From positions 682,001 to 746,000 of the forward strand of contig NZ_JAQNDK010000002.1 in assembly GCF_028368935.1 (NCBI RefSeq): DNA of 64,000 bases. Reading direction: 5' to 3'. The notes beneath the pieces are model-generated. The model ran no database searches. It had not been told where the DNA came from and saw only the letters and a list, made by a program, of their open reading frames with translations. Source of the stretch: Sorangium aterium. GTDB lineage: Bacteria; Myxococcota_A; Polyangia; Polyangiales; Polyangiaceae. The position numbers and the translations under genes were made by a program. Shown here in pieces: positions 51,110 through 59,866 of the stretch. Within the stretch, counting starts at the first letter, position 1; each line of letters starts with the position of its first letter.

Positions 51110-52126
51110 ATGACCCACCTCGACGCCACGATGAGCCGCTCCCCGCTCCGATCGACTCCGCTGGGCAAGACCGGGCCCAGCGTCTTTCCCGTCGGCCTCG
51201 GCTGCATGGCGATGTCCGGCGCCTACGGCCCGGCCGAGGACGCCGAGAGCGTGGCGACGATCCGCCACGCCATCGAGCGAGGGATCACCCTGATCGACAC
51301 CGGAGACTTCTACGGCAACGGGCACAACGAGCTCCTCATCCGGCGCGCGATCGAGGGGGTGCGCGACAAGGTCCAGCTGTCGGTGAAGTTCGGCGCGATG
51401 CGCGGCCCGGACGGCGCCGCGCTGGGCATCGACACCCGCCCGGCGGCCGTGAAGAACTTCGCGTCGTACAGCCTGCATCGGCTGGGCGTGGAGGTCATCG
51501 ATGTGTACCGCCCCGCGCGTCTCGACCCGCAGGTGCCCATCGAGGACACCGTCGGGGCCATCGCCGACCTCATCAAGGCCGGCTTCGTCCGGCATATCGG
51601 GCTGTCCGAGGTGGGGGTCGAGACGATCCGGCGCGCGAGCGAGGTGCACCCGATCGTGGACCTGCAGATCGAGTACGCGATCGCGACGCGCGGGCCCGAG
51701 GCGTCCATCTTTCCTGTCCTCGCGGAGCTCGGGATGAGCGCGACGCTCTACGGGGTCTTTTCGCGGGGGCTGCTCACCGGCAGCAAGCCCTCGGGAAAGG
51801 GGGACTTCCGGCAGCACATGCCACGCTTCGCAGGCGAACAGGGCGCAAAGAACGCGAGCGTCGTCGAGAAGCTCCACGCCTTCGCCGGCGAGCGAGGGAT
51901 GACGCCGGCTCAGGTCGCGCTCGCGTGGGTGCTGGCGAAGCAGCCCACGCTGGTGCCGATCGTCGGGGCCCGCACGCGAGCCCAGCTCGACGACGCCCTC
52001 GTGGCCCTCGACAAGCCGCTGTCGGCGGGCGACGTCGCGGCGCTCGAGAGCATCGTGCCAGCGGGCGCGATCGGCGGCACGCGCTACCCCGCCCAGCACA
52101 TGAAGGTTCTCGACAGCGAGCGGTAG
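51110..52126 (+). CDS. Aldo/keto reductase
   Basis: The 338-aa TIM-barrel enzyme has GLGCMAMSGAYG, LIDTGDFYGNGHNE with the catalytic Asp and Tyr, LSVKFGAMRGPDG with the catalytic Lys, and the C-terminal cofactor loop IVGARTRAQLDDAL. It reduces an aldehyde or ketone with NADPH. The expected catalytic His is replaced in YRPARLDP (families usually have QxHxxD), which is unusual. An internal ATG seven codons later is also possible. It shares the operator region with the divergent SDR and precedes an AraC gene by 57 bp. Confidence 0.92.
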   Translation: MTHLDATMSRSPLRSTPLGKTGPSVFPVGLGCMAMSGAYGPAEDAESVATIRHAIERGITLIDTGDFYGNGHNELLIRRAIEGVRDKVQLSVKFGAMRGPDGAALGIDTRPAAVKNFASYSLHRLGVEVIDVYRPARLDPQVPIEDTVGAIADLIKAGFVRHIGLSEVGVETIRRASEVHPIVDLQIEYAIATRGPEASIFPVLAELGMSATLYGVFSRGLLTGSKPSGKGDFRQHMPRFAGEQGAKNASVVEKLHAFAGERGMTPAQVALAWVLAKQPTLVPIVGARTRAQLDDALVALDKPLSAGDVAALESIVPAGAIGGTRYPAQHMKVLDSER

Positions 52127-52183
52127 CCGATCGATGCGGCCACCCGCGTCGGCTTGAACGGCCGCACGAGAGGCGTAAGAGTG

Positions 52184-52990
52184 ATGAACGTGGCCGCAGC
52201 GATGGATCTCCCCACCCTCACGCTCCCGCGCTTCGTCGAGGACGTCCGTGAGGTCGCGGCACCCCCCGGTCAGGTGTTCGACGTCGAGTGGCTTCCCGAC
52301 GGCAGAACGGGCCTCTTTTTTCGAGCGCTCGAGGGGGGGCGCGAGGGGGACGTGTGGGTCGCGGGCCCCCGGACGCGCGCGGTATTCAAGAGCAAGACCG
52401 GCATCGCGCGGACGGTCACCCTTCGGTTCAAGCCTGGCTGGTCGGTTCCGCTGCTCGGCGTGGCAGCGAGCGAGCTCACGGACCAGATCGTTCCGCTGGA
52501 GGACGTGTGGGGCCGCGCGGCGTGCGAGCTCTGCGGTGAGCTGCTCGCCGCGAGGAGCCGCGCGGACCTGATGGACCGCGTCGCCCGGGCGCTCGCCCTC
52601 CGCGCCGGCCGACCCTTCGAAACGGCATCGGGGCAGCTCGCCCGTCGTGCGGTTCGCTTGCTCGAAGGGGGCGAGGTCCGGGTGGAGCGTGTCGCCGATC
52701 GGCTCGGCGTCACGGCGCGGCATCTCCGCCGCGCTTTCATCGAGAACGTCGGCATCGGCCCGAAGGAGTTCGCGCGGACCGTCCGCCTGCAACGCGCGGT
52801 GCGAATGGCAGCGACCTCGTGCGACTGGGCGCGTATCGCCGCAGACGCGGGCTATTATGACCAGGCCCACCTCATCGCCGATTTCCGTCAGCTCGTCGGG
52901 CTCACACCGGGCGCGTTCTCCAAACGCGCGGGCGGCCGGATGACCCAACCGAAGCTCATCATGTGGGATTTCGCTTTGCCTGTCGGGTAG
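52184..52990 (+). CDS. AraC-family transcriptional regulator (DUF6597-like N-terminus)
   Basis: The 268-aa protein has an N-terminal beta-rich domain (LPDGRTGLFFRALEGG, GPRTRAVFKSKTG, VTLRFKPGWSVPLLGVAASE) and a C-terminal AraC HTH (VADRLGVTARHLRRAFIENV, AADAGYYDQAHLIADFRQLV). The fold at the N-terminus is like DUF6597 sensors of this class. It is the best candidate to bind the 26-bp inverted sites upstream of the reductase. The ATG at 52184 is preceded by an in-frame GTG at 52181. Confidence 0.9.
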   Translation: MNVAAAMDLPTLTLPRFVEDVREVAAPPGQVFDVEWLPDGRTGLFFRALEGGREGDVWVAGPRTRAVFKSKTGIARTVTLRFKPGWSVPLLGVAASELTDQIVPLEDVWGRAACELCGELLAARSRADLMDRVARALALRAGRPFETASGQLARRAVRLLEGGEVRVERVADRLGVTARHLRRAFIENVGIGPKEFARTVRLQRAVRMAATSCDWARIAADAGYYDQAHLIADFRQLVGLTPGAFSKRAGGRMTQPKLIMWDFALPVG

Positions 52991-53029
52991 CTCGCCACGA
53001 CGACCTCCCAGCGCGCAGGCCCGATCGCC

Positions 53030-53842
53030 CTACCCCAGGAGATGGAGCCGCAGGAACCCCAGGATGCTCCTGATCGTCTCTCGCGAAGCCTCGCTGTCGT
53101 CGAGCAGATCGAACGCGTGCGGCGCGGCGGCGTGGTTCACGAGCGTCACTGGCAGGTTGCGGGCCAGCGCTCCGGCGACGAAGTCATCGATCGTCTCGTT
53201 CAGGTGAGGCATCCTGTCCTGCCCTGCCCTGGCGATGAACAGGGGCAGTTCCGGAGGGAGGTCGTCGATCGACTTCCCGGCGCACGGGTTGACGAACCGG
53301 AACTGCGCCGCCGCCTCCGCGACGCGGGTGGACGCGCCGAGATCGAGCATGAAGCCGTAGCAGAGGGCGGCGCACCGGAGCGAGCCGCTCGCTCCCCGCA
53401 TCAGCGCCGACAGGGCCATGGGGACGTTGCCGGAGCAGGCCCACAGGCCGATCCGGCGCTCGTCGATCCCGAGCGAGGCGGCGTTTTGCCGCAGGTGCTC
53501 GAGCAGCGCATGGAGATCGGACGGCTCCCGGTTCGTGTAATTGATGCCCACGAGCCCGGAAGCGGCCACCAGCCGTCCCCACGACGTGGACTGCCCTATC
53601 TCCTTGCGTTTGCAGCCGAACACCGACTCGAACCCCGGATCCGGATATCCGGACACGAAGACGACGGCAGGCGCCCGTGCCACGGCTGCCGATGTTGGTG
53701 GAGCGTAGAGGTCGAAGGTCAAGGCGCCTGCATCGGTCGCCTGGTACTCGATATCCCTGCGGAGGATGACGGCATCCATTCCGGGGATCTCGAGGACCGC
53801 CGTCTTCTTCATCATCTGGGCTCGCTCGGATTCTTGGCTCAT
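53030..53842 (-). CDS. Alpha/beta hydrolase (dienelactone hydrolase-like)
   Basis: The 270-aa protein has the strand and oxyanion segment APAVVFVSGYPD, a nucleophile region GLWACSGNVPMAL (Ser after Cys, as in a subgroup of the family), ARAGQDRMPHLNE supplying an acid, and a C-terminal His in NHAAAPHAFD. This fits serine hydrolases acting on small esters or lactones; exact substrate unknown. The ATG at 53842 follows GGAGAAG and is preferred over the longer open frame to 53953. It stands alone downstream of nothing else on its strand. Confidence 0.85.
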   Translation of the reverse strand: MSQESERAQMMKKTAVLEIPGMDAVILRRDIEYQATDAGALTFDLYAPPTSAAVARAPAVVFVSGYPDPGFESVFGCKRKEIGQSTSWGRLVAASGLVGINYTNREPSDLHALLEHLRQNAASLGIDERRIGLWACSGNVPMALSALMRGASGSLRCAALCYGFMLDLGASTRVAEAAAQFRFVNPCAGKSIDDLPPELPLFIARAGQDRMPHLNETIDDFVAGALARNLPVTLVNHAAAPHAFDLLDDSEASRETIRSILGFLRLHLLG

Positions 53843-54263
53843 CTGTGCTTCTCCTCTGCTGTGGTGTCGACCAGCGCCGCTCGATGACAGCGCACCGCGC
53901 AGGGACCCTGGGACGCAAGCGCACGGCCCGCGCGGGCGGCCGATGAGGTACACGCCGCCGAGCGATCTGGAGCCCCCAACAACGACGACGACGAGAGTAC
54001 GACCGCCAATGCGCCAAGGAGAGAAATTCAGGTTTCTCCTGGCGTCCCTGGTGTCTTGGCGGTTTTCTTATGCAGGCGCGGTCGATCACCGCTCTGGAAA
54101 CAGAAACGCCAGCCGGGTCTGGGCTGGCGAGGTGCACCCGAAGCTAGCAGCCCGCGGATCCCATGGCAATCCCGAGGGAGCGGGTGACGACAGACCGTCG
54201 CGCGGGCTGCTCTGGTGACGCAAAAGAGCTCTTCTTTTTCGTCTTTGAATCGAGCGGCTCAGC
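53843..54263. other. Intergenic region with a large palindrome
   Basis: About 420 bp between the hydrolase start and the hisC stop. It holds the stem-loop at 54002-54069; otherwise nothing was recognised. Confidence 0.45.
54002..54069 (+). terminator. Nested stem-loop with T-run
   Basis: ACCGCCAA (54002-54009) pairs with TTGGCGGT (54056-54063), enclosing GCCAAGGAGA and TCTCCTGGC arms. TTTCTT follows on the plus strand. Its tail resembles that of the stem-loop at 34805-34908. No plus-strand gene lies upstream, so a role as terminator is uncertain. Confidence 0.5.
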
Positions 54264-55361
54264 TCATGATGCGCCCGCGGCCCCGGCGGCGCGCGACAGC
54301 TCGTCGATCGCCCCGAGGAGCGCGTCGCTCTGCTCCGGCGTGCCTACCGTGATCCGCAGCTTGTCCTGGATGCGCGGCGCGTCCCAGTAGCGCACGAAGA
54401 TCGCGCGGTCGTAGAGCGCCCGGTACATCGCCTGCGCCGACAGCCCTCCTGCCGGCGGCGCCGCCAGGACGAAGTTGCTCTGGCTCGGCGCCACAGTGAA
54501 CCCCTTCTGCCGGAGCGCCCCCGTGAGCCGGGCGCGCTCGGCGATCACCTTCTCCCAGCTCTTCCTCGCCTCGTCCCGCGCGGACAGCGCCGCGGTGGCC
54601 GCGGCCTGCGAGAGGATATCCGTGTTGTAGCTGTCGCGGGCCTTGTCGAGCGTCTCGATGAGCCGCGGGTGACCGAGCCCGTACCCGAACCTGAGCCCCG
54701 CGAGGGAGTAGCCCTTGCTCAGGGTCCGCAGCAGAAGCACGTTGTCGAGCCCCCGCGCCGGGTCGAGCAGCGGCGTCGCGTCGAACTCCGCGAAGTCGAC
54801 GTACGCCTCGTCGATGAGGAGCACGCCGCGGAACGCCCGCGCGACGCGCTCGAGCTTGTCGAGCGGCTCCTGCCGCCCCGACGGCGCGTGCGGGTTGACG
54901 AGGAGCGCGAGCCGGCAGCCCTGCTCGTTCAGGCGCTGCGCGAAGTCCTCCGGGACCGACCAGTCCTCCGCGAGGGGGACCTGGGTGATCGTCGTGCCGT
55001 GGATCTCCGCGAGCACGTCGTAGAGCGAGTAGGTCGGGTACGTCTCCCCGATGCCGCGGCCGCCGGGCTCGCAGAACACCGTCACGGCCATGCGGAGCAG
55101 CTCGTCGCCGCCGTTCGTGGCGATCACCTGCTCGGGCGACAGGCCGTGGAGCCGCGCCGCGGTCTCGCGGAACTGCTGCGCCCGGGGCGGCGGGTACCGG
55201 CGGAGCTGATCGGCCGAGACGTCCCGGATCGCCTCGAGCACGGCGGCCGGCGGCGGGTACGGGTTCTCGTTCGTGTTGAGCTTGACCACGTCGGCCCGCT
55301 GCGGCTGCTCGCCGGGCGTGTAGGGCGTGAGGCGATGGATGTTGTCGCGTTCGTACAGCAT
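54264..55361 (-). CDS. hisC: Histidinol-phosphate aminotransferase
   Basis: The 365-aa fold-type I PLP enzyme begins IHRLTPYTPGEQP and KLNTNENPYPPP, the class hallmark of HisC. It has ATNGGDELLRMA, TYSLY, LVNPHAPSGRQEP, the acid in LLIDEAYVDFAEF, and Lys in LRTLSKGYSLAGLRFGYG, the Schiff-base residue. It transfers an amino group from glutamate to imidazole acetol phosphate in histidine synthesis. No other his genes are near, so it may serve as a second or general aromatic/histidinol aminotransferase. The start at 55361 gives standard length. Confidence 0.93.
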   Translation of the reverse strand: MLYERDNIHRLTPYTPGEQPQRADVVKLNTNENPYPPPAAVLEAIRDVSADQLRRYPPPRAQQFRETAARLHGLSPEQVIATNGGDELLRMAVTVFCEPGGRGIGETYPTYSLYDVLAEIHGTTITQVPLAEDWSVPEDFAQRLNEQGCRLALLVNPHAPSGRQEPLDKLERVARAFRGVLLIDEAYVDFAEFDATPLLDPARGLDNVLLLRTLSKGYSLAGLRFGYGLGHPRLIETLDKARDSYNTDILSQAAATAALSARDEARKSWEKVIAERARLTGALRQKGFTVAPSQSNFVLAAPPAGGLSAQAMYRALYDRAIFVRYWDAPRIQDKLRITVGTPEQSDALLGAIDELSRAAGAAGAS

Positions 55362-55491
55362 GGGGATGGCCGTCTCTCGCCCACTGGCTCGCCGGAGACA
55401 AGCGCCTCGTTGCCGGCAGGAGGCGCGCGCAGCGCTCGATCCGGCCGCCCTCGGCGGGAGCTCGGCCGGAGGGCACGGACGGCGTTGCCCG

Positions 55492-55563
55492 GGCGCATCT
55501 TAGTCCGATCCGCGCAGCCCGCGGCGAGGTGCGCTGGCTGCGCGGATCGGACTAAGATGCGCC
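55492..55563 (+). promoter_or_regulatory. Perfect 28-bp hairpin abutting the ACT-domain gene start
   Basis: Positions 55492-55519 and 55536-55563 are exact inverted complements around a 16-nt loop. The right arm ends two bases before the ATG at 55566 and contains an earlier in-frame ATG at 55557. In RNA it would bury the ribosome-binding region. Confidence 0.8.
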
Positions 55564-55565
55564 GC

Positions 55566-56123
55566 ATGACGACGACGCCCGAGCCTGAAGTCTTCCTGGT
55601 CCTCTCCTGCCTCGGCCCTGACCGGACGGGCATCGTCGCGGAGGTGACCCACTACCTGACGGAGCGCGGCGCCAACGTGGAGGACAGCCGGATGGCGGTG
55701 CTCGGCGGCGAGTTCGGCATCCTCCTGCTCGCGTCCGGGCCCCCCGGCGCGATCGAGGCGGTCGAGCGCGACACGGAGTCGCTCACCCGGGCGACGGGGC
55801 TCACGGTGCAGAGCCGCAGGACCAAGAGCCCCGAGTCGCACCGGCGCGCGGCGACCATCCCTTGCGTCATCTCCGTCGACGCGCTCGATCACGAGGGCAT
55901 CGTGCGCGCGGTGTCGCGCGCGCTCCACGGCGTCGGCGTCAACATCGTCTCGCTCGAGACCTCGGCTTACGAGGCGCCCGTCACCGGCTCGCAGCTCTTC
56001 CGGATGGAGGCCCGCGTCGACGTCCCCGCCGGGGTGACCGTTACCCAGCTCCGCAAGGCGATGGATGCGGTCGCGGAGTCCGAGAACCTCGACATCGACG
56101 TCCGCTCGCTCATCAAGGGCTGA
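55566..56123 (+). CDS. Double-ACT-domain protein, GcvR-like
   Basis: The 185-aa protein contains two ACT domains, VFLVLSCLGPDRTGIVAEVT and CVISVDALDHEGIVRAVSRA, each about 75 residues, as in the glycine-cleavage repressor GcvR. Such proteins bind amino acids and modulate a partner regulator rather than DNA. Ribosome-binding signals are not visible: a perfect 28-bp hairpin ends just before the ATG (an in-frame ATG at 55557 lies in its arm), so translation may be structure-controlled. It is divergent from hisC. Confidence 0.82.
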   Translation: MTTTPEPEVFLVLSCLGPDRTGIVAEVTHYLTERGANVEDSRMAVLGGEFGILLLASGPPGAIEAVERDTESLTRATGLTVQSRRTKSPESHRRAATIPCVISVDALDHEGIVRAVSRALHGVGVNIVSLETSAYEAPVTGSQLFRMEARVDVPAGVTVTQLRKAMDAVAESENLDIDVRSLIKG

Positions 56124-56157
56124 CCGCGCCGCGCGAGAACCGGTATCCTAGCGGGCC

Positions 56158-57099
56158 ATGCCCTTCAGCAATCTGAGCTCCCCCCGCAAGGTGCACGGCC
56201 TGGACGCGGAGATCCGGGGCGCCGCGGTCCTCGCGAGCCCCGGGCTCGTCGCGATGATCTCGACCGATCCGGTGCGCCTCGGCGTCTGCCCGATCGGCGG
56301 CTCCGGCGCGAAGACGACGAACCTGTCGTTGCCCTCGGCGCACGACGTGGCGCTCCTGTCGAAGGACGTCGCCGTGGTGCGGAGCGGCGACGACGCGGTG
56401 TGGGCGCTGCTCGGCATCACGCACGGCCCGAAGCTCGATCAGGTCGGCCGGGACGCGCGGCAGCTCGCCACGCGGCCGTCGGGCGAGACGGCGCTCGCGC
56501 TCGGCTGGGACGGCAGCGCGACGGAGCTCAAGCTCGACAAGACCGAGGTGAACGGCCGCACGTTCGCGGTGCGCGGCTCCGCGCGGGCGTTCGATCTGAC
56601 CGAGACCGAGGCGCATGTGGTGATGGACGGCGCGGGGGAGGGAGGCGAGCTCCGCGTCCACCCCGGCGCGACGCCCGAGCCGGGTCCGACGCTCCGCGCC
56701 TCGCTGCCGCGCGCGGCCCAGAACCTCGATCGCGTCCGCGGCGGCCCGAAGCTGACGGCTGTGTACAAGCGCGGCGCGAGCGCGGCCTGCGCGGTCGTGA
56801 GGTCGTCGGGCAAGCTCGCGGCCAAGATGCTCGCGTTCGCCGATCCCGTCGCCGACGTCGCCGTCCTCGAGTCGAGCCTCTTCGTGGCCTTCGCGGACGG
56901 CCGCGTCGCGCTGTTCGACGGCGCCGCCATCGAGGCCGCCGTCGGCGCGCCCATCGCGCCGACGGCGATCGTCACGCTCGGCGCCCGCGGCGAGCCGGCC
57001 GTGCTGGCGGTCGCCGGCAAGGGGTCGCCGACCCTGTGGGTCGGGACGAGCGCCGGGGAGATCTGGAGCCTGGCGATCGTCCGCAAGCAGGGCGGCTGA
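56158..57099 (+). CDS. Hypothetical protein, beta-propeller-like
   Basis: The 313-aa protein has repeated beta-strand pairs ending in short acidic turns (AVLASPGLVAMIST, VALLSKDVAVVRSGDDAVWA, VAVLESSLFVAFADGRVALF, TLWVGTSAGEIWSLAIV), suggestive of a six- or seven-bladed propeller of WD-like type. No signal peptide was seen, so it is cytosolic. The family is not recognised. It follows the ACT protein gene by 34 bp and may be cotranscribed. Confidence 0.7.
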   Translation: MPFSNLSSPRKVHGLDAEIRGAAVLASPGLVAMISTDPVRLGVCPIGGSGAKTTNLSLPSAHDVALLSKDVAVVRSGDDAVWALLGITHGPKLDQVGRDARQLATRPSGETALALGWDGSATELKLDKTEVNGRTFAVRGSARAFDLTETEAHVVMDGAGEGGELRVHPGATPEPGPTLRASLPRAAQNLDRVRGGPKLTAVYKRGASAACAVVRSSGKLAAKMLAFADPVADVAVLESSLFVAFADGRVALFDGAAIEAAVGAPIAPTAIVTLGARGEPAVLAVAGKGSPTLWVGTSAGEIWSLAIVRKQGG

Positions 57100-57113
57100 G
57101 GGGGCGCCGCGGC

Positions 57114-57899
57114 TCACGCCGCGCGCGCCGCGATCTGCCCCTCTACCAGCGCGTCCGGATCGAGCTGGTCGAGCGTCGTCACGACGCGATCCGCCCCCGC
57201 CGCGGCCAGCAGCGCCTCGTCGGCGAGCCGCGCCACGCCGATCGAGGTCATCCCGGCCGCCTTCGCGGCCTGCACCCCGGAGGGGGCGTCCTCGATGACG
57301 AGGCAGCGCGGCGGCGGGACGCCGAGCGCGCGCGCGGCGGCCAGGAACAGGTCCGGCGCCGGCTTTCCGCGCGCCACCGCGGCGCCGCAGAGGTCGGCGT
57401 CGAACAGGTCGAGCAGCGTCGCGCCCAGCGCGACCGGCGCGCGGCGGGGGTTCTGGTGCTCGACGAAGGCGTCGACGCGGATCCTGCGGAGGAGCTCGCT
57501 GGCATTCCTGGACGACGACGCAGCCGCGAGGAGCACGCCGCGCGCCTTGAGCTCCAGGATCAGCCGCGTCGCGTCAGAGAACACGACGAACTTACCCGCC
57601 GCGATCTTCCGGAGCAGCACCTCCTGCTTGCGCTCGGCGTAGACCCCGGCGCGCTCCGCCGCGTCGGGCACGCCGAAGTAGTCGAGCGCCGCGCGCGCGC
57701 CGCTCTCGCGCGCCTTGCCGGCGACCTCGCTCTGGTAGACGGCCGTCGTGAACCGCTCCGGCGCGTAGCGCGTCTCGGGCGCGATGGCGCGCCACTCGGT
57801 CGCCATCAGCGCCTCCAGCGCCTCCTGCCAGGCGCGCTCATGCGGCGAGTCGACAACCACCCCATCGACGTCGAAGAGGACTCCCCCGAGAGGACGCAT
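57114..57899 (-). CDS. HAD-family phosphatase/phosphoglucomutase-like
   Basis: The 261-aa HAD protein has motif I GVLFDVDGVVVDSP (Asp nucleophile and acid), motif II AAASSSRNA, Lys in RGKPAPDLF and motif IV VIEDAPSGVQAAKAAG. A helical cap lies between motifs I and II. The sequence VVDS and length resemble beta-phosphoglucomutase/sugar-phosphate phosphatases. It is convergent with the beta-propeller-like protein; the stop codons are 15 bp apart. Substrate not determined. Confidence 0.9.
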   Translation of the reverse strand: MRPLGGVLFDVDGVVVDSPHERAWQEALEALMATEWRAIAPETRYAPERFTTAVYQSEVAGKARESGARAALDYFGVPDAAERAGVYAERKQEVLLRKIAAGKFVVFSDATRLILELKARGVLLAAASSSRNASELLRRIRVDAFVEHQNPRRAPVALGATLLDLFDADLCGAAVARGKPAPDLFLAAARALGVPPPRCLVIEDAPSGVQAAKAAGMTSIGVARLADEALLAAAGADRVVTTLDQLDPDALVEGQIAARAA

Positions 57900-58115
57900 G
57901 CCGCTGACATGGCGCCGGCGCGCCGGATCGGGAGCCCCGCGGCGCCTCGACGACGCCGCGCACAGCGCGCTGGAGCGCGCCGGCGACAGCCGCGCGCGGC
58001 GCCGTATCGCGCCTCCTCCGGCTCCGTCCGGCGGCGCGCCACGGCCGCCCGCCGCGGGCGATCGCGCCCGCCTGTGGCTCCCGCCGCTCCGCTCGGGGTG
58101 CTACCGTGCGGGCTC

Positions 58116-58904
58116 GTGCTGCCTGCCCGTTCCGGAGCCGCTCCCCCTGCGACGCGCCTGCCGCGAGCGCTCGTCGTCCGCGACCCGGATCCCGAGGAGC
58201 TCCGCGCGACCATCGACTGGTCGGACTGGTACCTGGACGACGCGGACGGCATCGGCGCGTGGGGCGAGCACGACGAGATCTCCCGCCTGCTCCTCTCCTC
58301 GATCGCGCAGCTCGCGCGCGAGCGCGGCTGGACCGACCACCACGCCGGCGCCGATCGGTTCTTCGCCTGGGTGCGCGAGGAGCCGCTCGTGCGCGTCTCG
58401 CCGGACGTCTACCTCCTCGATCACCGGCCCGCGCCGCCGCTGCCCAAGCAGTGGCAGACCTGGCTGCCCGGCCACCGGCCGCCGCGCTTCGCCCTGGAGA
58501 TCGTGGCGAGCGACTGGCAGAAGGCCTACGAGGACGTCCCGCTCAAGTACTGCCAGCTCGGCTGCCCAGAGCTCGCGATCTTCGATCCGCTGGCCGCCAC
58601 GCACCGGCCGCCGGCGGGGCGCGTGGCGCTCCAGGCCTACCGGCGCGACCCCGACGGCGCATATGTCCGCGTGTATGCCGGCGCCGGGCGCGTGTGGAGC
58701 CCCGCGCTCGACAGCTGGCTCTGCGTGATCGGCGCCGGGGCCGAGGCCCGGCTCCGCCTCACGCGCCCCGGCGGCAAGGGCGAGCTCGTGCCCACCCAGG
58801 AGGAAGCCGCGGCGATCGAGGCCCGCGCGCGGGAGGCGGCCGAGGCGCGCGTGCGCGAGCTGGAGGCGCGCGTGCGCGAGCTGGAGCAGCTGGAGCACGG
58901 GTAG
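58116..58904 (+). CDS. Uma2-family PD-(D/E)XK nuclease-fold protein
   Basis: The 262-aa protein has the Uma2/DUF820 core: RVSPDVYLLD (PD motif), FALEIVASDW (E-x-V strand) and AYEDVPLKYCQLGCPELAIFDP. A C-terminal coiled coil (EARAREAAEARVRELEARV) is typical of myxobacterial copies. The acidic residues of the nuclease site are present, so it may cut DNA, but biological roles of Uma2 proteins are mostly unknown. The GTG at 58116 is uncertain; GTG at 58098 is an in-frame alternative. It stands alone. Confidence 0.8.
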   Translation: MLPARSGAAPPATRLPRALVVRDPDPEELRATIDWSDWYLDDADGIGAWGEHDEISRLLLSSIAQLARERGWTDHHAGADRFFAWVREEPLVRVSPDVYLLDHRPAPPLPKQWQTWLPGHRPPRFALEIVASDWQKAYEDVPLKYCQLGCPELAIFDPLAATHRPPAGRVALQAYRRDPDGAYVRVYAGAGRVWSPALDSWLCVIGAGAEARLRLTRPGGKGELVPTQEEAAAIEARAREAAEARVRELEARVRELEQLEHG

Positions 58905-58958
58905 CGCGCAGCGCGCGTCACGGCGCCGCGAGCGGTTCCGGTCGCGAGGAGGCGCCGG

Positions 58959-59729
58959 TCACACCTGCTGGGTCGGCATGATGGTGACGTGCGCCAGGTT
59001 GACGTGCCGCGGGAGGCCGGCCGTGAAGGCGATGGTGCTCGCCAGGTCGTCCGCCGTGAGCCACGTGATCTGCTGCCTCGCCTCGGCGATCCACGCTTTT
59101 GCGGCCTCGTCGGTCATGTGGCTCTGGAGCTCCGTGTTGACGAACCCAGGCTCGATGACCGAGACGCGGACGTGCTTCGGTCCGAGCTCGGCGCGCAGGT
59201 TGCGCGAGAGGTGGGTGACAGCGGCCTTGGTGGCGCAATACACGGCGAACGTCGGAAAGACGCCGTGCGCGCCGATCGACGAGATGTTGATGAGGTCCGA
59301 CGGGCCGCCCCGCTTCGCTGCCGCGACCAGCGGATCGACGAACGCGTCGACGACCCGCATCGCGCCGGTGAGGTTGACCTCGATCATCTGCTCGAAATCG
59401 GCGATCCGATGCTCCTCGACGCCGGAGGGCAACATGACGCCGGCGTTGTTGATCACGAGGTCGACGGGTCCGAGCTCGGCCGCGATCGACCGCGCGGCGT
59501 CGGCGACGGCGGCCCTGTCCTTGGCGTCGAAGGCGAGCGCGAGCGCGCGCCCGCCCGCGGCGCGGATGCCCTCGGCCAGCGAATCGAGGCGGTCTTTGCG
59601 ACGCGCGAGGAGCGCGACGGCGGCGCCCTGCGCTGCGAGCTTGCGCGCGGTGGCCTCACCGATGCCGCTGGAGGCCCCGGTGACGACGGCGATGCGACCT
59701 GCGAGAGGAAGATGCTGAGACTGAGACAT
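58959..59729 (-). CDS. Short-chain dehydrogenase/reductase
   Basis: The 256-aa enzyme has TGASSGIGEATARKLA, INNAGVMLPSG, catalytic Ser in LINISSIGAHG, and Tyr-x3-Lys in YCATKAAVTHLS, with EPGFVNTEL. This is classical NADP-type SDR. It is divergent from a MmyB-type XRE regulator gene across 137 bp, a common pairing in which the regulator controls the reductase. The ATG at 59729 follows an acceptable GGAG-like site. Confidence 0.92.
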   Translation of the reverse strand: MSQSQHLPLAGRIAVVTGASSGIGEATARKLAAQGAAVALLARRKDRLDSLAEGIRAAGGRALALAFDAKDRAAVADAARSIAAELGPVDLVINNAGVMLPSGVEEHRIADFEQMIEVNLTGAMRVVDAFVDPLVAAAKRGGPSDLINISSIGAHGVFPTFAVYCATKAAVTHLSRNLRAELGPKHVRVSVIEPGFVNTELQSHMTDEAAKAWIAEARQQITWLTADDLASTIAFTAGLPRHVNLAHVTIMPTQQV

Positions 59730-59866
59730 GGTGCGAGCTCCTGGTTGGGTCCCCGGTCGGGGGTGCCCGCAATCTGGAGCTCCGCGTCGAGGCTAGGCAG
59801 ACGTGCCGCGAACCTAGGATTCGCAATCCCTGGATAGAGGAGCGCGAACAGGGCATCTTTCGGTGC

